NCBI GenBank assembly: GCA_943348955.1
Contig: CALQZE010000006.1
Coordinates: 1-9,494 of the forward strand
Source of the DNA: Candidatus Uhrbacteria bacterium RIFOXYB12_FULL_58_10
GTDB taxonomy: Bacteria > Patescibacteriota > Patescibacteriia > UBA9934 > GWF2-40-263
DNA length: 9,494 nt
Direction: 5' to 3'
Each line of letters begins with the position of its first letter. Position 1 is the first letter of the stretch. Below are positions 1 through 7,563 of the stretch, one piece after another. Position numbers and translations under genes: made by a program. The notes under the pieces were generated by a model that worked only from the letters and a program-made list of their open reading frames with translations, did no database searches and was not told where the DNA came from.

Positions 1-376
1 CAACCAAATAATCAAACGCCGCCTGCACATCTCGAATTTTCTGTTGCTGTTGTTCCTCTGTAAATGTTTGATAATTTAAAGTTCCTTGCATGGTACTTTC
101 TCCATGACCGCGTTCATCGATTGCAATCGATGCATATCCGGCACGATCAAGTAACGCCGCAAACGAATTCCAACTTTCTTTTGTCGCCGGCATCATATGA
201 AGCAAAATTGCCGCTTTCTGATCATTATTTCTGCGATATAATGCAGCGATCTCAATTTTATCAGAAGTAACAAGTATAACGTGATCCGCAAGAGTATTCA
301 TAGGTGTTGAAACAAAACGACATCCCACTCCCATCATCAACAAACCAATGAAGACAATGGGAAAGGAACGTCGCAT
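1..376 (-). CDS. Lipoprotein alpha/beta hydrolase, N-terminal part (runs off left edge)
   Basis: I translated this from the minus strand; 125 codons are visible with no stop before the window edge. Residues 1-19 form a lipoprotein signal: two Arg, a hydrophobic core, then GVG-C19, close to a lipobox although the -3 position is Gly rather than Leu. The mature part has the opening of an alpha/beta hydrolase fold: a beta strand running into LLHMMP (His60 near the oxyanion-hole position), then SIAIDERGHGEST (residues 83-95), the usual D-x-RGHGxS turn of serine hydrolases and S33-type lipases/esterases. The nucleophile elbow and the rest of the triad lie outside the window, so substrate and activity cannot be judged. 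The start ATG at 374-376 lies three bases after the TAA of the ATPase gene, which suggests translational coupling; no clear Shine-Dalgarno is seen. An ATG at 380 is in another frame and soon meets a stop. Likely a cell-surface lipid-anchored esterase or peptidase. Confidence 0.8.
   Translation of the reverse strand, partial: MRRSFPIVFIGLLMMGVGCRFVSTPMNTLADHVILVTSDKIEIAALYRRNNDQKAAILLHMMPATKESWNSFAALLDRAGYASIAIDERGHGESTMQGTLNYQTFTEEQQQQKIRDVQAAFDYLV
115..132. repeat. Perfect 18-bp palindrome inside hydrolase gene
   Basis: CATCGATTGCAATCGATG is its own reverse complement with no spacer. It lies in the hydrolase coding region over the codons for the SIAID strand, so it may simply be a result of codon choice. 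Two overlapping ATCGAT units flank TTGCAA-like DNA. Confidence 0.6.
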
Positions 377-379
377 GCA

Positions 380-2746
380 TTATTCAAACTTAATACTTTG
401 ACCGATATGAAGTGTACCTGTCGTTGGTTTTGCCACTTGAAGTGGAACTGGCTGAATTTTTGGAGGTGAAATTGGCGCAACGATCGGTGTAACTTCTGGA
501 CGTGGTGCCGAAGGTGTTGCCATAACAGGTTTCGACTCAACAGGAGAAGAGATTGGTCTAGGTGCTGTCGGAACAGATGTAACTCGAGACTCGATTCGTA
601 TTGGCGCTGTCACAGATGAAGGTATCGATCGTGGCTGTGTCGGCGTAACAGAGGGTGTTTGCACGACAACCGGACGAGGTGATACTGGTGCTGAGCCCGC
701 ATTCGAAGTCATTGTAATTGTTCCTGCATTTCCAGAAGAACTTTTACGTTTACGTTTACGTTTTCGCTTTTGTTCTCCTTCTCCCACAACGGGAGCCGTA
801 CCACGATTTGGTTGATCCGAACGAGTCACCTCATACGAAGCATGCGTTGATGTTGGTGTCAGACTTGTGAGTGAGAGAGATTTCGGCTGTTGAGAGACAA
901 CTGTTTGTGCCGGACGAGGTGTCGGTGTGCTTGCAATCACCGCAGGAGTGGATCGAACGACAGGAGCTGGTGCCACTTCAACCTTTCGTTCAACAACAGG
1001 TTCAGAAATCTTTACTTCATAACCGCTCGACTTTTCAACCCCTTCTTTTTTCTCAGCAACATCTTCCTTCTTCGGCATTAAAGATGAAAGTGAAATGGAT
1101 GGTTCATCCGGTAAATGCGGTTGTGGGTCAACCACAATAGGCGAAGACATCGGTTTTACTTCTGTCACAAATTTTTCTGGGATCGATCCGACAGGCCTTG
1201 TGATCTCGACTGGTTTTGCTGATGAAACAACAGTTGATTTCACACCTGTTTTATTTTTTTTCTCCTCTCGAACGATTTCGATACAATCTTCGCAATAAAT
1301 TGGACGGGAACGATCAAGTTCAACCGGAAGAATCATTTTTTTGTTGCAACGAGAACAGTCATATTCGAATTTTGGTTTTTTGGAATCTTTTGCCGCAACT
1401 TTATCTTCTTTCTTTTTTACCTCTGCCGCCTCAAGCATGGTATCAACATCCATATTCCCCATTCCACTCCATGTCAGAATTTGCTCTTCAATCGATTTTC
1501 GTTCTTTTGAATAACGTTCACGCGAAACCTTAATCACACGTTCTTCTGAATCTGTTTTTTGGGAAATTGGCGCAAGGGTGATCGCAGAAAATGGCTGACT
1601 TGTCACTCCATTAATCAAAAGTTTCAAGTACACATTATACTTCGGAAGATTAATGATATCTTCCGGCAAGAATCGTGGAGCGAATTCCGTTTCCATGTAT
1701 TTTGCGTCTGGAGAACCTACACGAAACGAAATGATCGTTCCTACGTTTCCAAAAACCGCTTCACGCACCTCATCTGTAAGCTGGGCAATGTACTGGTGAG
1801 CAATCGTTAAACATAATCGATATTTACGCGCCTCAGATAGAATTCCCGCAAAAGATTCGACGGCAAAGTTTTGAAACTCATCTACATACAAATAAAAATC
1901 CAAACGATCTTTTTCAGGCATGTCCACACGTTCCATGGCGGACAATTGTAATTTCGTAATAAGAAGTCCTCCGAGCAACCGAGAACTATCCTCTCCAATT
2001 CTTCCTTTTGATAAGTTCACAATAAAAATCTTTCCAGAATCCATGATCTCTCGAATGTTTATCGTGGATTTTACCTGTGCGACAATATTACGAATAACGG
2101 AAGCCGACAAAAACTGTCCGATTTTATTTTGAATCGGAGCTACGGCTTCTTGTGCATATTTTTCATTATAAGAAGCAAATTCTTTCAACCAGAATTGTCT
2201 CACAACCGGATCTGTGACATTTCCAATAATTCGTTTGCGATAATCTGGATCCGAAAGCATTCGATTAATTCCAAGAAGTGTAGATCCCGGATTATCGAGA
2301 AGAGCAAGAATCGTGTTATTTAAAATGTATTCCATACGAGAAGACCACTGATCTTCCCAAATCTTTTTAAAAACCCCCATCATTCCACTTGCTACCAAAT
2401 GTTTATGTCTTTCGGAAACAGCTTCAAGAATATTAAACCCAACTGGGTATTCTGAATCTGCAGGGTTAAAATACACAACATCATTAATGCGCCAACTTGG
2501 AATATAATTAATCAATTTTTCTGCCGTATCTCCATGCGGATCCACATAACAACATCCATGACCAGCGTAAATATCAGACAACGTGAAGTTCTCGAGCAGG
2601 ACGGTCTTTCCCATACCCGTTTTTCCAATCACATACACATGCCGACGACGATCGTCAGTTTTTATCCCAAATTTTGTCATGGCATTGCGAAAATTTGTTT
2701 TCGCAAAGTAATTAACTTCATTTTCATGATCATGATTGTAGGACAT
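380..2746 (-). CDS. VirD4/TraG-like motor ATPase with zinc ribbon and long disordered tail
   Basis: A 788-residue RecA/HerA-type P-loop ATPase of the type IV secretion coupling-protein group (VirD4/TraG, DUF87-like). Motifs seen: Walker A GKTGMGKT (41-48), VDPHGD (68-73), Walker B FYLYVDE (284-290) followed by FQNF, and a sensor-like TIAHQYIAQL (314-323). The motor ends near residue 400. A zinc ribbon follows, with Cys464/467 and Cys485/488 (CxxC-17-CxxC). From about 490 to the end the chain is rich in Pro, Ser, Thr and Val and looks disordered. It carries a KRKRKRKRK tract (660-668) and ends in a short TGTLHIGQSIKFE segment that looks more ordered. There is no membrane helix, unlike classical VirD4; the co-transcribed upstream protein (stop 30 bases earlier) has one and is the likely anchor. 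The start has no evident Shine-Dalgarno; the ATG is chosen because the alignable domain begins soon after it. Probable role: moving DNA or nucleoprotein at the membrane. The exact substrate is unknown, and no relaxase or VirB4 lies in this window. Confidence 0.88.
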   Translation of the reverse strand: MSYNHDHENEVNYFAKTNFRNAMTKFGIKTDDRRRHVYVIGKTGMGKTVLLENFTLSDIYAGHGCCYVDPHGDTAEKLINYIPSWRINDVVYFNPADSEYPVGFNILEAVSERHKHLVASGMMGVFKKIWEDQWSSRMEYILNNTILALLDNPGSTLLGINRMLSDPDYRKRIIGNVTDPVVRQFWLKEFASYNEKYAQEAVAPIQNKIGQFLSASVIRNIVAQVKSTINIREIMDSGKIFIVNLSKGRIGEDSSRLLGGLLITKLQLSAMERVDMPEKDRLDFYLYVDEFQNFAVESFAGILSEARKYRLCLTIAHQYIAQLTDEVREAVFGNVGTIISFRVGSPDAKYMETEFAPRFLPEDIINLPKYNVYLKLLINGVTSQPFSAITLAPISQKTDSEERVIKVSRERYSKERKSIEEQILTWSGMGNMDVDTMLEAAEVKKKEDKVAAKDSKKPKFEYDCSRCNKKMILPVELDRSRPIYCEDCIEIVREEKKNKTGVKSTVVSSAKPVEITRPVGSIPEKFVTEVKPMSSPIVVDPQPHLPDEPSISLSSLMPKKEDVAEKKEGVEKSSGYEVKISEPVVERKVEVAPAPVVRSTPAVIASTPTPRPAQTVVSQQPKSLSLTSLTPTSTHASYEVTRSDQPNRGTAPVVGEGEQKRKRKRKRKSSSGNAGTITMTSNAGSAPVSPRPVVVQTPSVTPTQPRSIPSSVTAPIRIESRVTSVPTAPRPISSPVESKPVMATPSAPRPEVTPIVAPISPPKIQPVPLQVAKPTTGTLHIGQSIKFE
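743..769 (-). repeat. Hexanucleotide tandem repeat encoding the KR tract
   Basis: Three perfect TTTACG units (743-760, plus strand) followed by degenerate units give alternating Lys-Arg codons (AAA CGT) in the ATPase tail. The six-base period keeps frame, so copy number could change without breaking the gene. Confidence 0.6.
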
Positions 2747-2776
2747 AGGAAAAATGGAAGCAGAGTGATGGAGTTA

Positions 2777-4384
2777 TTACACCGGTAAATTCGGCGGACT
2801 GAAATTTGAATCATCTTCCTTTTCCTCGGGCCTATCCGGCATGAATTGCGTTTTAGATTCAATCGAATCCGGAATATCTGTTGGAGCAATGACCGTCGGA
2901 AGAGCATCCATAAGAGGTTGCATATCAAGTGGTTCTTCCGAAGAAGACTCAAACACATGCGAAGATGCTTTCAAAGCGGATTCTTCTTCCTCCTCTTCAT
3001 GATAACCAGGCAAGGTATTTTCCAAAAATGTCACAGGTAAACCAACCGGAGGTTCTGCACGACGAGCTTCTGCTTTTTTAACAAGTGGAGCCTTGATATT
3101 AATCGTTGGAAAGTGCCAAAGAGTTGCAAGTTCTTCTGCATTCAAAAAATACGGTGTCGCTCCTGTTCCCCAACTTCGACCTTGATAGGCCTTCATTAGA
3201 TTCGTTTGTTTCTTTGTATACGACCATACCTGCCATGGATAATCGTCTTTTGGAGAAACCGGACCGAACAATTTAAAACTATTTAAATTTAAATGTGCGT
3301 ATTGGGTCAAAATACCTTTGATCGTAACCGCACGATCTCCTTTTTTAAAAGCAGGTTTCTCTGCAACATACAAAATACGAATTTTTGTTCCGTGACCAAC
3401 CTTTACTGTTTTTTTCATGATCGCTTTTGCTTCATCCTGCTGAGCGGGTCCGAGTTTAAACGCCTTGAACGGATCCGGAGCTTCCTTTGCATGAGGATCA
3501 GCGCCTGCGATACCAAACATCGTTGAAAGATCAACTTCAATTGCGTGATTAACCACATCAAACGGAACACGTAAAATCGTGTTCACAACTTCCTCCCACG
3601 GATTCGATTTATGTTTTTCTTCAACACCGAAAATTTTATTCACGTGTGTAATTCCGGCTTTTTGCCAATCGTGACCAGAAGGTTGAATCAACATTTGAAA
3701 CCAAAAATGTTCACCAGGTCGCATTTTTGACATTTGTTCAAGAGTGAATCCAAGCGGATCTTTAATTTCACCCGTCATTTGATCTTCAAAATCTACATAG
3801 GTCCGAATTGGGAAATGAGAGGGCTTATCAAGTACAAATTCTCCACCCCACATATCATACCGTTCATCAGGATATTTTGAAGGAAGCTTTGCAGCGTAAT
3901 CTTCTACCTCACTCACCTCCGCATCAGGATACTGCGCATAAATACCGGACTCAATCACATCACGAAATTTTGTTTGCGTTCGAATAATAAACTGAATATA
4001 ACCCTCTTCTGAAATAATCTCAAAAGAAAAAACAGGATACAGTTTTCCCAAAAACCATTTTTCTTTAAACGTTGCATTTGATTTTGCTGCGTACAACGTA
4101 GAAAATAAGTTTTCCAACGCTTTCGGCGTTTGTTCCGTAAGGGCAGGAACATCCACAGCAAGACAAACAAATTTTAATCCAGAAATAAATCTTCCCTGTC
4201 GCTCATACAACCACATTTCTGAAAAACCCCAAATGAGCGTAATGGCGATTGGAATCCATCCGAACCAAAGAAACGCATCAAACAACATCACATCAATCGG
4301 TTGATTGAAAAATGAGGATGCAAGTATCGGTAAAGAAGAAGTACCGTTTTGTTGAATGATTTGAATGGCAAACAATGGAAGCAT
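2777..4384 (-). CDS. Membrane-anchored partner of the ATPase, uncharacterised family
   Basis: A 535-residue protein with one strong hydrophobic segment near the N-terminus (about 35-54) and a large, mixed alpha/beta, mainly soluble region. From memory it resembles the Patescibacteria family listed as DUF8128, often found beside VirD4/TraG-like ATPases; this is a recollection, not a search result. Near residues 414-427 is LNAEELATLWHFPT. I associate that motif with the segment just before the motor in single-chain HerA/TraG-like ATPases of other phyla, which suggests the two genes here are a split form. A low-complexity acidic tail follows (HEEEEEES at 462-469, more Glu/Asp and Ser to the end). 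It is the first gene of the operon: its ATG lies about 20 bases after an extended -10 box and has no Shine-Dalgarno. The ATPase gene follows after 30 bases. Likely role: membrane anchor and regulator of the motor, possibly contacting cargo. The biochemical function is unknown. Confidence 0.75.
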   Translation of the reverse strand: MLPLFAIQIIQQNGTSSLPILASSFFNQPIDVMLFDAFLWFGWIPIAITLIWGFSEMWLYERQGRFISGLKFVCLAVDVPALTEQTPKALENLFSTLYAAKSNATFKEKWFLGKLYPVFSFEIISEEGYIQFIIRTQTKFRDVIESGIYAQYPDAEVSEVEDYAAKLPSKYPDERYDMWGGEFVLDKPSHFPIRTYVDFEDQMTGEIKDPLGFTLEQMSKMRPGEHFWFQMLIQPSGHDWQKAGITHVNKIFGVEEKHKSNPWEEVVNTILRVPFDVVNHAIEVDLSTMFGIAGADPHAKEAPDPFKAFKLGPAQQDEAKAIMKKTVKVGHGTKIRILYVAEKPAFKKGDRAVTIKGILTQYAHLNLNSFKLFGPVSPKDDYPWQVWSYTKKQTNLMKAYQGRSWGTGATPYFLNAEELATLWHFPTINIKAPLVKKAEARRAEPPVGLPVTFLENTLPGYHEEEEEESALKASSHVFESSSEEPLDMQPLMDALPTVIAPTDIPDSIESKTQFMPDRPEEKEDDSNFSPPNLPV

Positions 4385-4406
4385 AGAGTCAAAAAGAATT
4401 GTTCAT

Positions 4407-4415
4407 AGTATAACA
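4407..4415 (-). promoter_or_regulatory. Extended -10 promoter for the anchor/ATPase operon
   Basis: On the minus strand TGTTATACT matches an extended -10 element (TG-N-TATAAT, hexamer 5 of 6). No good -35 is present; that position falls in the terminator stem. The implied transcription start is about 15-20 bases before the ATG at 4384, giving a very short leader. Confidence 0.5.
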
Positions 4416-4443
4416 AAAAAACAGAGACACGTCTCTGTTTTTT
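4415..4443 (-). terminator. Palindromic intrinsic terminator after secF
   Basis: ACAGAGAC (4421-4428) pairs perfectly with GTCTCTGT (4431-4438), with runs of seven A and six T outside, so it could end transcription on either strand. It lies about 15 bases after the secF stop, and the only gene reading into it is secF. The loop is only two to four bases. Confidence 0.8.
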
Positions 4444-4457
4444 ATTCTCAATCAAAA

Positions 4458-5351
4458 TTATGATTTCTTCTTCATCTCCCACGCAACAAGTGCGGGTGAA
4501 GCAAGGAAGATTGAAGAGTATGTTCCTGCAAGAATTCCGACAATCAACGCAAGCGCAAATGGTTTTGTGGTTTCACCTCCGAAGATGAAGATGGCGGCAA
4601 GAGTTAAAAGCACCGTCATAGAAGTACTGATTGAACGACGAATTGTTTGACGAATACTTAATTCAACCGTCTCTTCGAATGGAACATGCAAACGCTTCAA
4701 CAAATTTTCACGTGTGCGATCAAATACGACAATCGTATCTGTGATGGAGTATCCGAGAACTGTGAGAATAGCGGCTACGAATGCCGTATCAACTTGCCAA
4801 TTGAAAAATCTTCCGAGAAGGGCAAATACACCGAGAGGGACAACAACGTCATGAAACGCGGTGATAATGATGAGAGCACCAAACTTCCAGGAAGAAACGG
4901 GATGAGTCACCTTACGAAAAGCAAACGCGACGTAACCACCAATCAGTATCAAAATTAGAGTGATTCCGATCAAAGCTGTTTTGCGCAATTCATTTCCGAT
5001 AACAGGTCCGATCGAATCAAACTTCTGTTCTGCCGTTGCCTCTCCGTATTGTGCTTTCAAACTTTTAAGTAAAGATTGATGTTTCTCCTCATCCAAACTT
5101 TCCATGCGAATCAAAGCGGAATTTCCTTGTGTAGATTGAACGACAACATCCTTAAAACCAAATTTTTCGACGGAAGATTTTAATTCTGTTGTGACAATCG
5201 GATTTGGAAATGTAATCTCGAGCAAACTTCCACCCGTAAAATCAATTCCAAATTTCAAACCAAATGCAGCGATTGAGCCGATACACACAGCAATGATGAG
5301 TCCGGAAATTGCGAACCAAATTTTTCTGTTTTGAACAATATTGATATGCAT
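4458..5351 (-). CDS. secF: Protein translocase subunit SecF
   Basis: A 297-residue SecF, the usual length for bacteria. With SecD it uses the proton gradient to help pull exported proteins out of the SecYEG channel. Motifs: TM1 (about 11-30) leading into GIDFTGG (35-41), the extracytoplasmic P4 region with IGPVIGNEL (114-122), AFHDV (165-169), and YSITDTIVVFDRTREN (201-216) in the TM4-TM5 region, followed by the last two helices and a short KKKS tail. I chose the ATG at 5349-5351, giving MHINIVQNRK, because it follows the secD stop by one base (TAATATG). An upstream in-frame ATG at 5423 would add 24 residues overlapping secD and unlike SecF. Translation is probably coupled to secD; only an A-rich GAAGA stretch precedes the start. 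Confidence 0.96.
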   Translation of the reverse strand: MHINIVQNRKIWFAISGLIIAVCIGSIAAFGLKFGIDFTGGSLLEITFPNPIVTTELKSSVEKFGFKDVVVQSTQGNSALIRMESLDEEKHQSLLKSLKAQYGEATAEQKFDSIGPVIGNELRKTALIGITLILILIGGYVAFAFRKVTHPVSSWKFGALIIITAFHDVVVPLGVFALLGRFFNWQVDTAFVAAILTVLGYSITDTIVVFDRTRENLLKRLHVPFEETVELSIRQTIRRSISTSMTVLLTLAAIFIFGGETTKPFALALIVGILAGTYSSIFLASPALVAWEMKKKS

Positions 5352-5352
5352 A

Positions 5353-7431
5353 TTATTTTTTTTCTTCTGTCTTTGGTTTTTTAACTCCGAACAAGGTTGG
5401 GTTATGTGTCCATTTCCATTCAAATACCGTGTGCAAATACATCCGAGCCACGTACACAGCAGTAAATAAACTTAGAATGACACCAATTGCGAGCGTTAAG
5501 GCAAATCCTCGGATAAAGCTAGAGCTGAACCAATAGAGAACTGCCGCGGAAATCAACGTTGTAAAGTGCCCGTCACGGATCGCTGCCCAAGCACGACGTG
5601 CAGCTTCATCTGAAGATGAGATCAGATCACGACCGGAAGAAAACTCTTCTTTCAAACGTTCAATCGTGAGCACGTTCGCATCAACCGCGATTCCAAGGGA
5701 CAAGACCAAACCAGCAATACCAGCAAGCGTAATAGTGACACCAAACAAGCGATAAGATGCCATGTTCAATGCGGTAAATAGGAACAATGCAATAATAGAA
5801 ATCAATCCAGGCAAGCGATACATGAAAATCATGTAAAGCGTGACAAGTAAGAATCCAATAAGTGCTGCGGTAATACTCTTCTGAAGGGAAACCGATCCGA
5901 GAGTTGGACCAACCGTTTGTTGTGATAGAAGTGTCACAGGAACCGGTAACGCACCGGCGTTTAATCGTTGAGCGAGCGTTTTGGATTCATCTAATGTGAA
6001 GTTTCCTGTAATCACTGCGCGACCACCGTAAATAGCTGTTTGAACAACCGGGGTGGAAATCGGACTTCCGTCGAGAAAAATCGCGATTGGTTTACCAACG
6101 TTTGCAGCAGTTAATTTACCGAATAAATCCCCTCCTTCAGAGTTGAAATCAATTCCGACAAAAGGACTTCCCGTTTTTGGATCAAATTGTACATCTGCAT
6201 GTTGCAATTGTTTTCCCGACAATTGTGTATTTTTCCAAGGAGAACTTGGAGGGACCACATCATAGATGCTTGAAAGCTTCATGGTGATGCGTTGAATCTT
6301 GTAAGAAGGGACGATTTTTTGATCTTGTTTGTAAATCAAGTGATATCCGAAATCTGTTTCGACAGGATCAGAAATTTGTCCGATCTTTAAAGCTTCTGCC
6401 GCAATGGCAAAGGCGGGAACAAATGTATTTGATGTTGTAAAGCCGAGATCTCCGCTGTTTGATGCGGCGCTCGGATCCGTTGAGTTTGCTTTTGCAAGAG
6501 CCGCAAAGTTTTGTGGAGTTGCTTCAACTTTTAATTTGTTGATCTGAAGAGATGCATCTATTGCGGATGTATCTTTTTCACATCCTTGTTTATCTTTAAA
6601 ACAGATCAATAAATGCGAAAGATGCATATTGTTTGCGGTTCCGACTTCAAGAACCTTCACAATATTAATCTCATTCGTCCCTTCAACTGTTTTCCAATAA
6701 ACTTGTCCTGCTTTTAATTTATTTTGTGCAAGCACTTTTCCAATTTCAGGATACTGTGTGGAGTTTGCGATCACTTTTTCAATCACTCCGTTTGTTGTGC
6801 TTTTTGTTTTATCTGTACTGACTTCTGTCACTAATTTTTGAAAATCTTCACCAGACTGTGCACGTTTCAACACAGCAGCTGCAGCGGAGCGATCTGCCGC
6901 TTGAATTTCAGCAAGTTTTTTCTGATCTTCATCTGTTGGCTTACGATCCAATTGATCTCCCTGTTCTTTAAATTCAAGAACAGGTGTCTCACCAATTTGA
7001 TTAATCGCATCAGAAACATTCAATACTCCAGCAAGCTCTACAATCACGCGATATGCTCCGCTTGTATTTGATGTTTGGACAAGTGGTTCAGAAACACCGA
7101 ATGCATTCACACGACGTTCAATCACATCACGAACACCAGAAAGTGCATTTGCACGTTCTTTTTCCGGAATGCTTTTCATGTCTGCCTCATAGACAAGATG
7201 TGTTCCACCTTGAAGATCGAGACCGAGACGATACACATTTTCACTGAGTGCTGGAGGTGCCCAACCGGTTTTTGCTTTTACAAAACCACCGGCTTGATTC
7301 CAATACTGTGGAAAATCATAAATCAATGCAACAAGTGTTACTGCAAGAAATAAGATTGTCGCTGCGCGTGCTTTCCAAGGCTTATGGGTTTTGGCTGTTT
7401 GCTGCCGTTTCTTTGTTTTCCAAGTTTGCAT
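5353..7431 (-). CDS. secD: Protein translocase subunit SecD with inserted PpiC (parvulin) domain(s)
   Basis: A 692-residue SecD, longer than the common 400-620. In order: a basic N-terminus, TM1 (about 23-38), YRLGLDLQGGTHLVYEAD (67-84), the P1 base (about 96-156, ending VLEFKE), a large insert (about 157-376), the rest of P1 (LSGKQL to PVTLLSQQTVGPTLG), then five membrane helices with VDANVLTIERLKEEF (583-597), including the conserved Asp584. Residues 268-372 of the insert read as a parvulin domain: HLSHLLI, FAALAKANSTDP, GDLGF, FVPAFAIAAEALKIGQIS, and DFGYHLIY. Residues 180-265 look like a degenerate second copy (LKRAQSGEDFQKLVTEVS, then LKAGQVYW and INIVKVLEV) without the His motifs. I chose ATG 7431 because it puts a normal short N-terminus before TM1 and lies about 50 bases after a promoter candidate. 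An in-frame ATG pair at 7584/7581, after GGAG, would add 51 or 50 residues and cannot be excluded. secF follows directly. Confidence 0.93.
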   Translation of the reverse strand: MQTWKTKKRQQTAKTHKPWKARAATILFLAVTLVALIYDFPQYWNQAGGFVKAKTGWAPPALSENVYRLGLDLQGGTHLVYEADMKSIPEKERANALSGVRDVIERRVNAFGVSEPLVQTSNTSGAYRVIVELAGVLNVSDAINQIGETPVLEFKEQGDQLDRKPTDEDQKKLAEIQAADRSAAAAVLKRAQSGEDFQKLVTEVSTDKTKSTTNGVIEKVIANSTQYPEIGKVLAQNKLKAGQVYWKTVEGTNEINIVKVLEVGTANNMHLSHLLICFKDKQGCEKDTSAIDASLQINKLKVEATPQNFAALAKANSTDPSAASNSGDLGFTTSNTFVPAFAIAAEALKIGQISDPVETDFGYHLIYKQDQKIVPSYKIQRITMKLSSIYDVVPPSSPWKNTQLSGKQLQHADVQFDPKTGSPFVGIDFNSEGGDLFGKLTAANVGKPIAIFLDGSPISTPVVQTAIYGGRAVITGNFTLDESKTLAQRLNAGALPVPVTLLSQQTVGPTLGSVSLQKSITAALIGFLLVTLYMIFMYRLPGLISIIALFLFTALNMASYRLFGVTITLAGIAGLVLSLGIAVDANVLTIERLKEEFSSGRDLISSSDEAARRAWAAIRDGHFTTLISAAVLYWFSSSFIRGFALTLAIGVILSLFTAVYVARMYLHTVFEWKWTHNPTLFGVKKPKTEEKK

Positions 7432-7486
7432 AATTTTTGCATCATCCCAAGCAATAAGCGAAGGATCTTCGATTAGTTTTGGCAAA

Positions 7487-7515
7487 ATAATAAGCGATTT
7501 CCCTCTGAGACGCAA
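7487..7515 (-). promoter_or_regulatory. Candidate secDF promoter
   Basis: Minus strand TTGCGT (7510-7515), a 17-base spacer, then TATTAT (7487-7492). The -10 matches 5 of 6 bases and the -35 only the TTG. Initiation would fall near 7480, about 50 bases before the secD ATG at 7431. Confidence 0.4.
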
Positions 7516-7516
7516 G

Positions 7517-7545
7517 TGGACAAACTCAAAAAACTCGATTATCCT
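7517..7545 (+). promoter_or_regulatory. Candidate promoter for the orphan plus-strand gene
   Basis: TGGACA (7517-7522, 5 of 6), a 17-base spacer, then TATCCT (7540-7545, 4 of 6). Its -35 lies one base from the -35 of the secDF candidate on the other strand, so the two would be back to back. Initiation near 7551 would leave a leader of about 65 bases before the ATG at 7617. Confidence 0.35.
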
Positions 7546-7563
7546 TTTGAACCGAAGGAATAT

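Noticed and set aside
3281..3294. Palindrome ATTTAAATTTAAAT
   Set aside because: AT-only, and explained by the repeated Asn-Leu codons of LNLNS in the anchor protein.
5352..5423. Longer secF with 24 extra N-terminal residues
   Set aside because: The extension overlaps secD coding sequence, is polar and Lys-rich, and does not fit SecF, whose TM1 begins near residue 10 of the shorter form.
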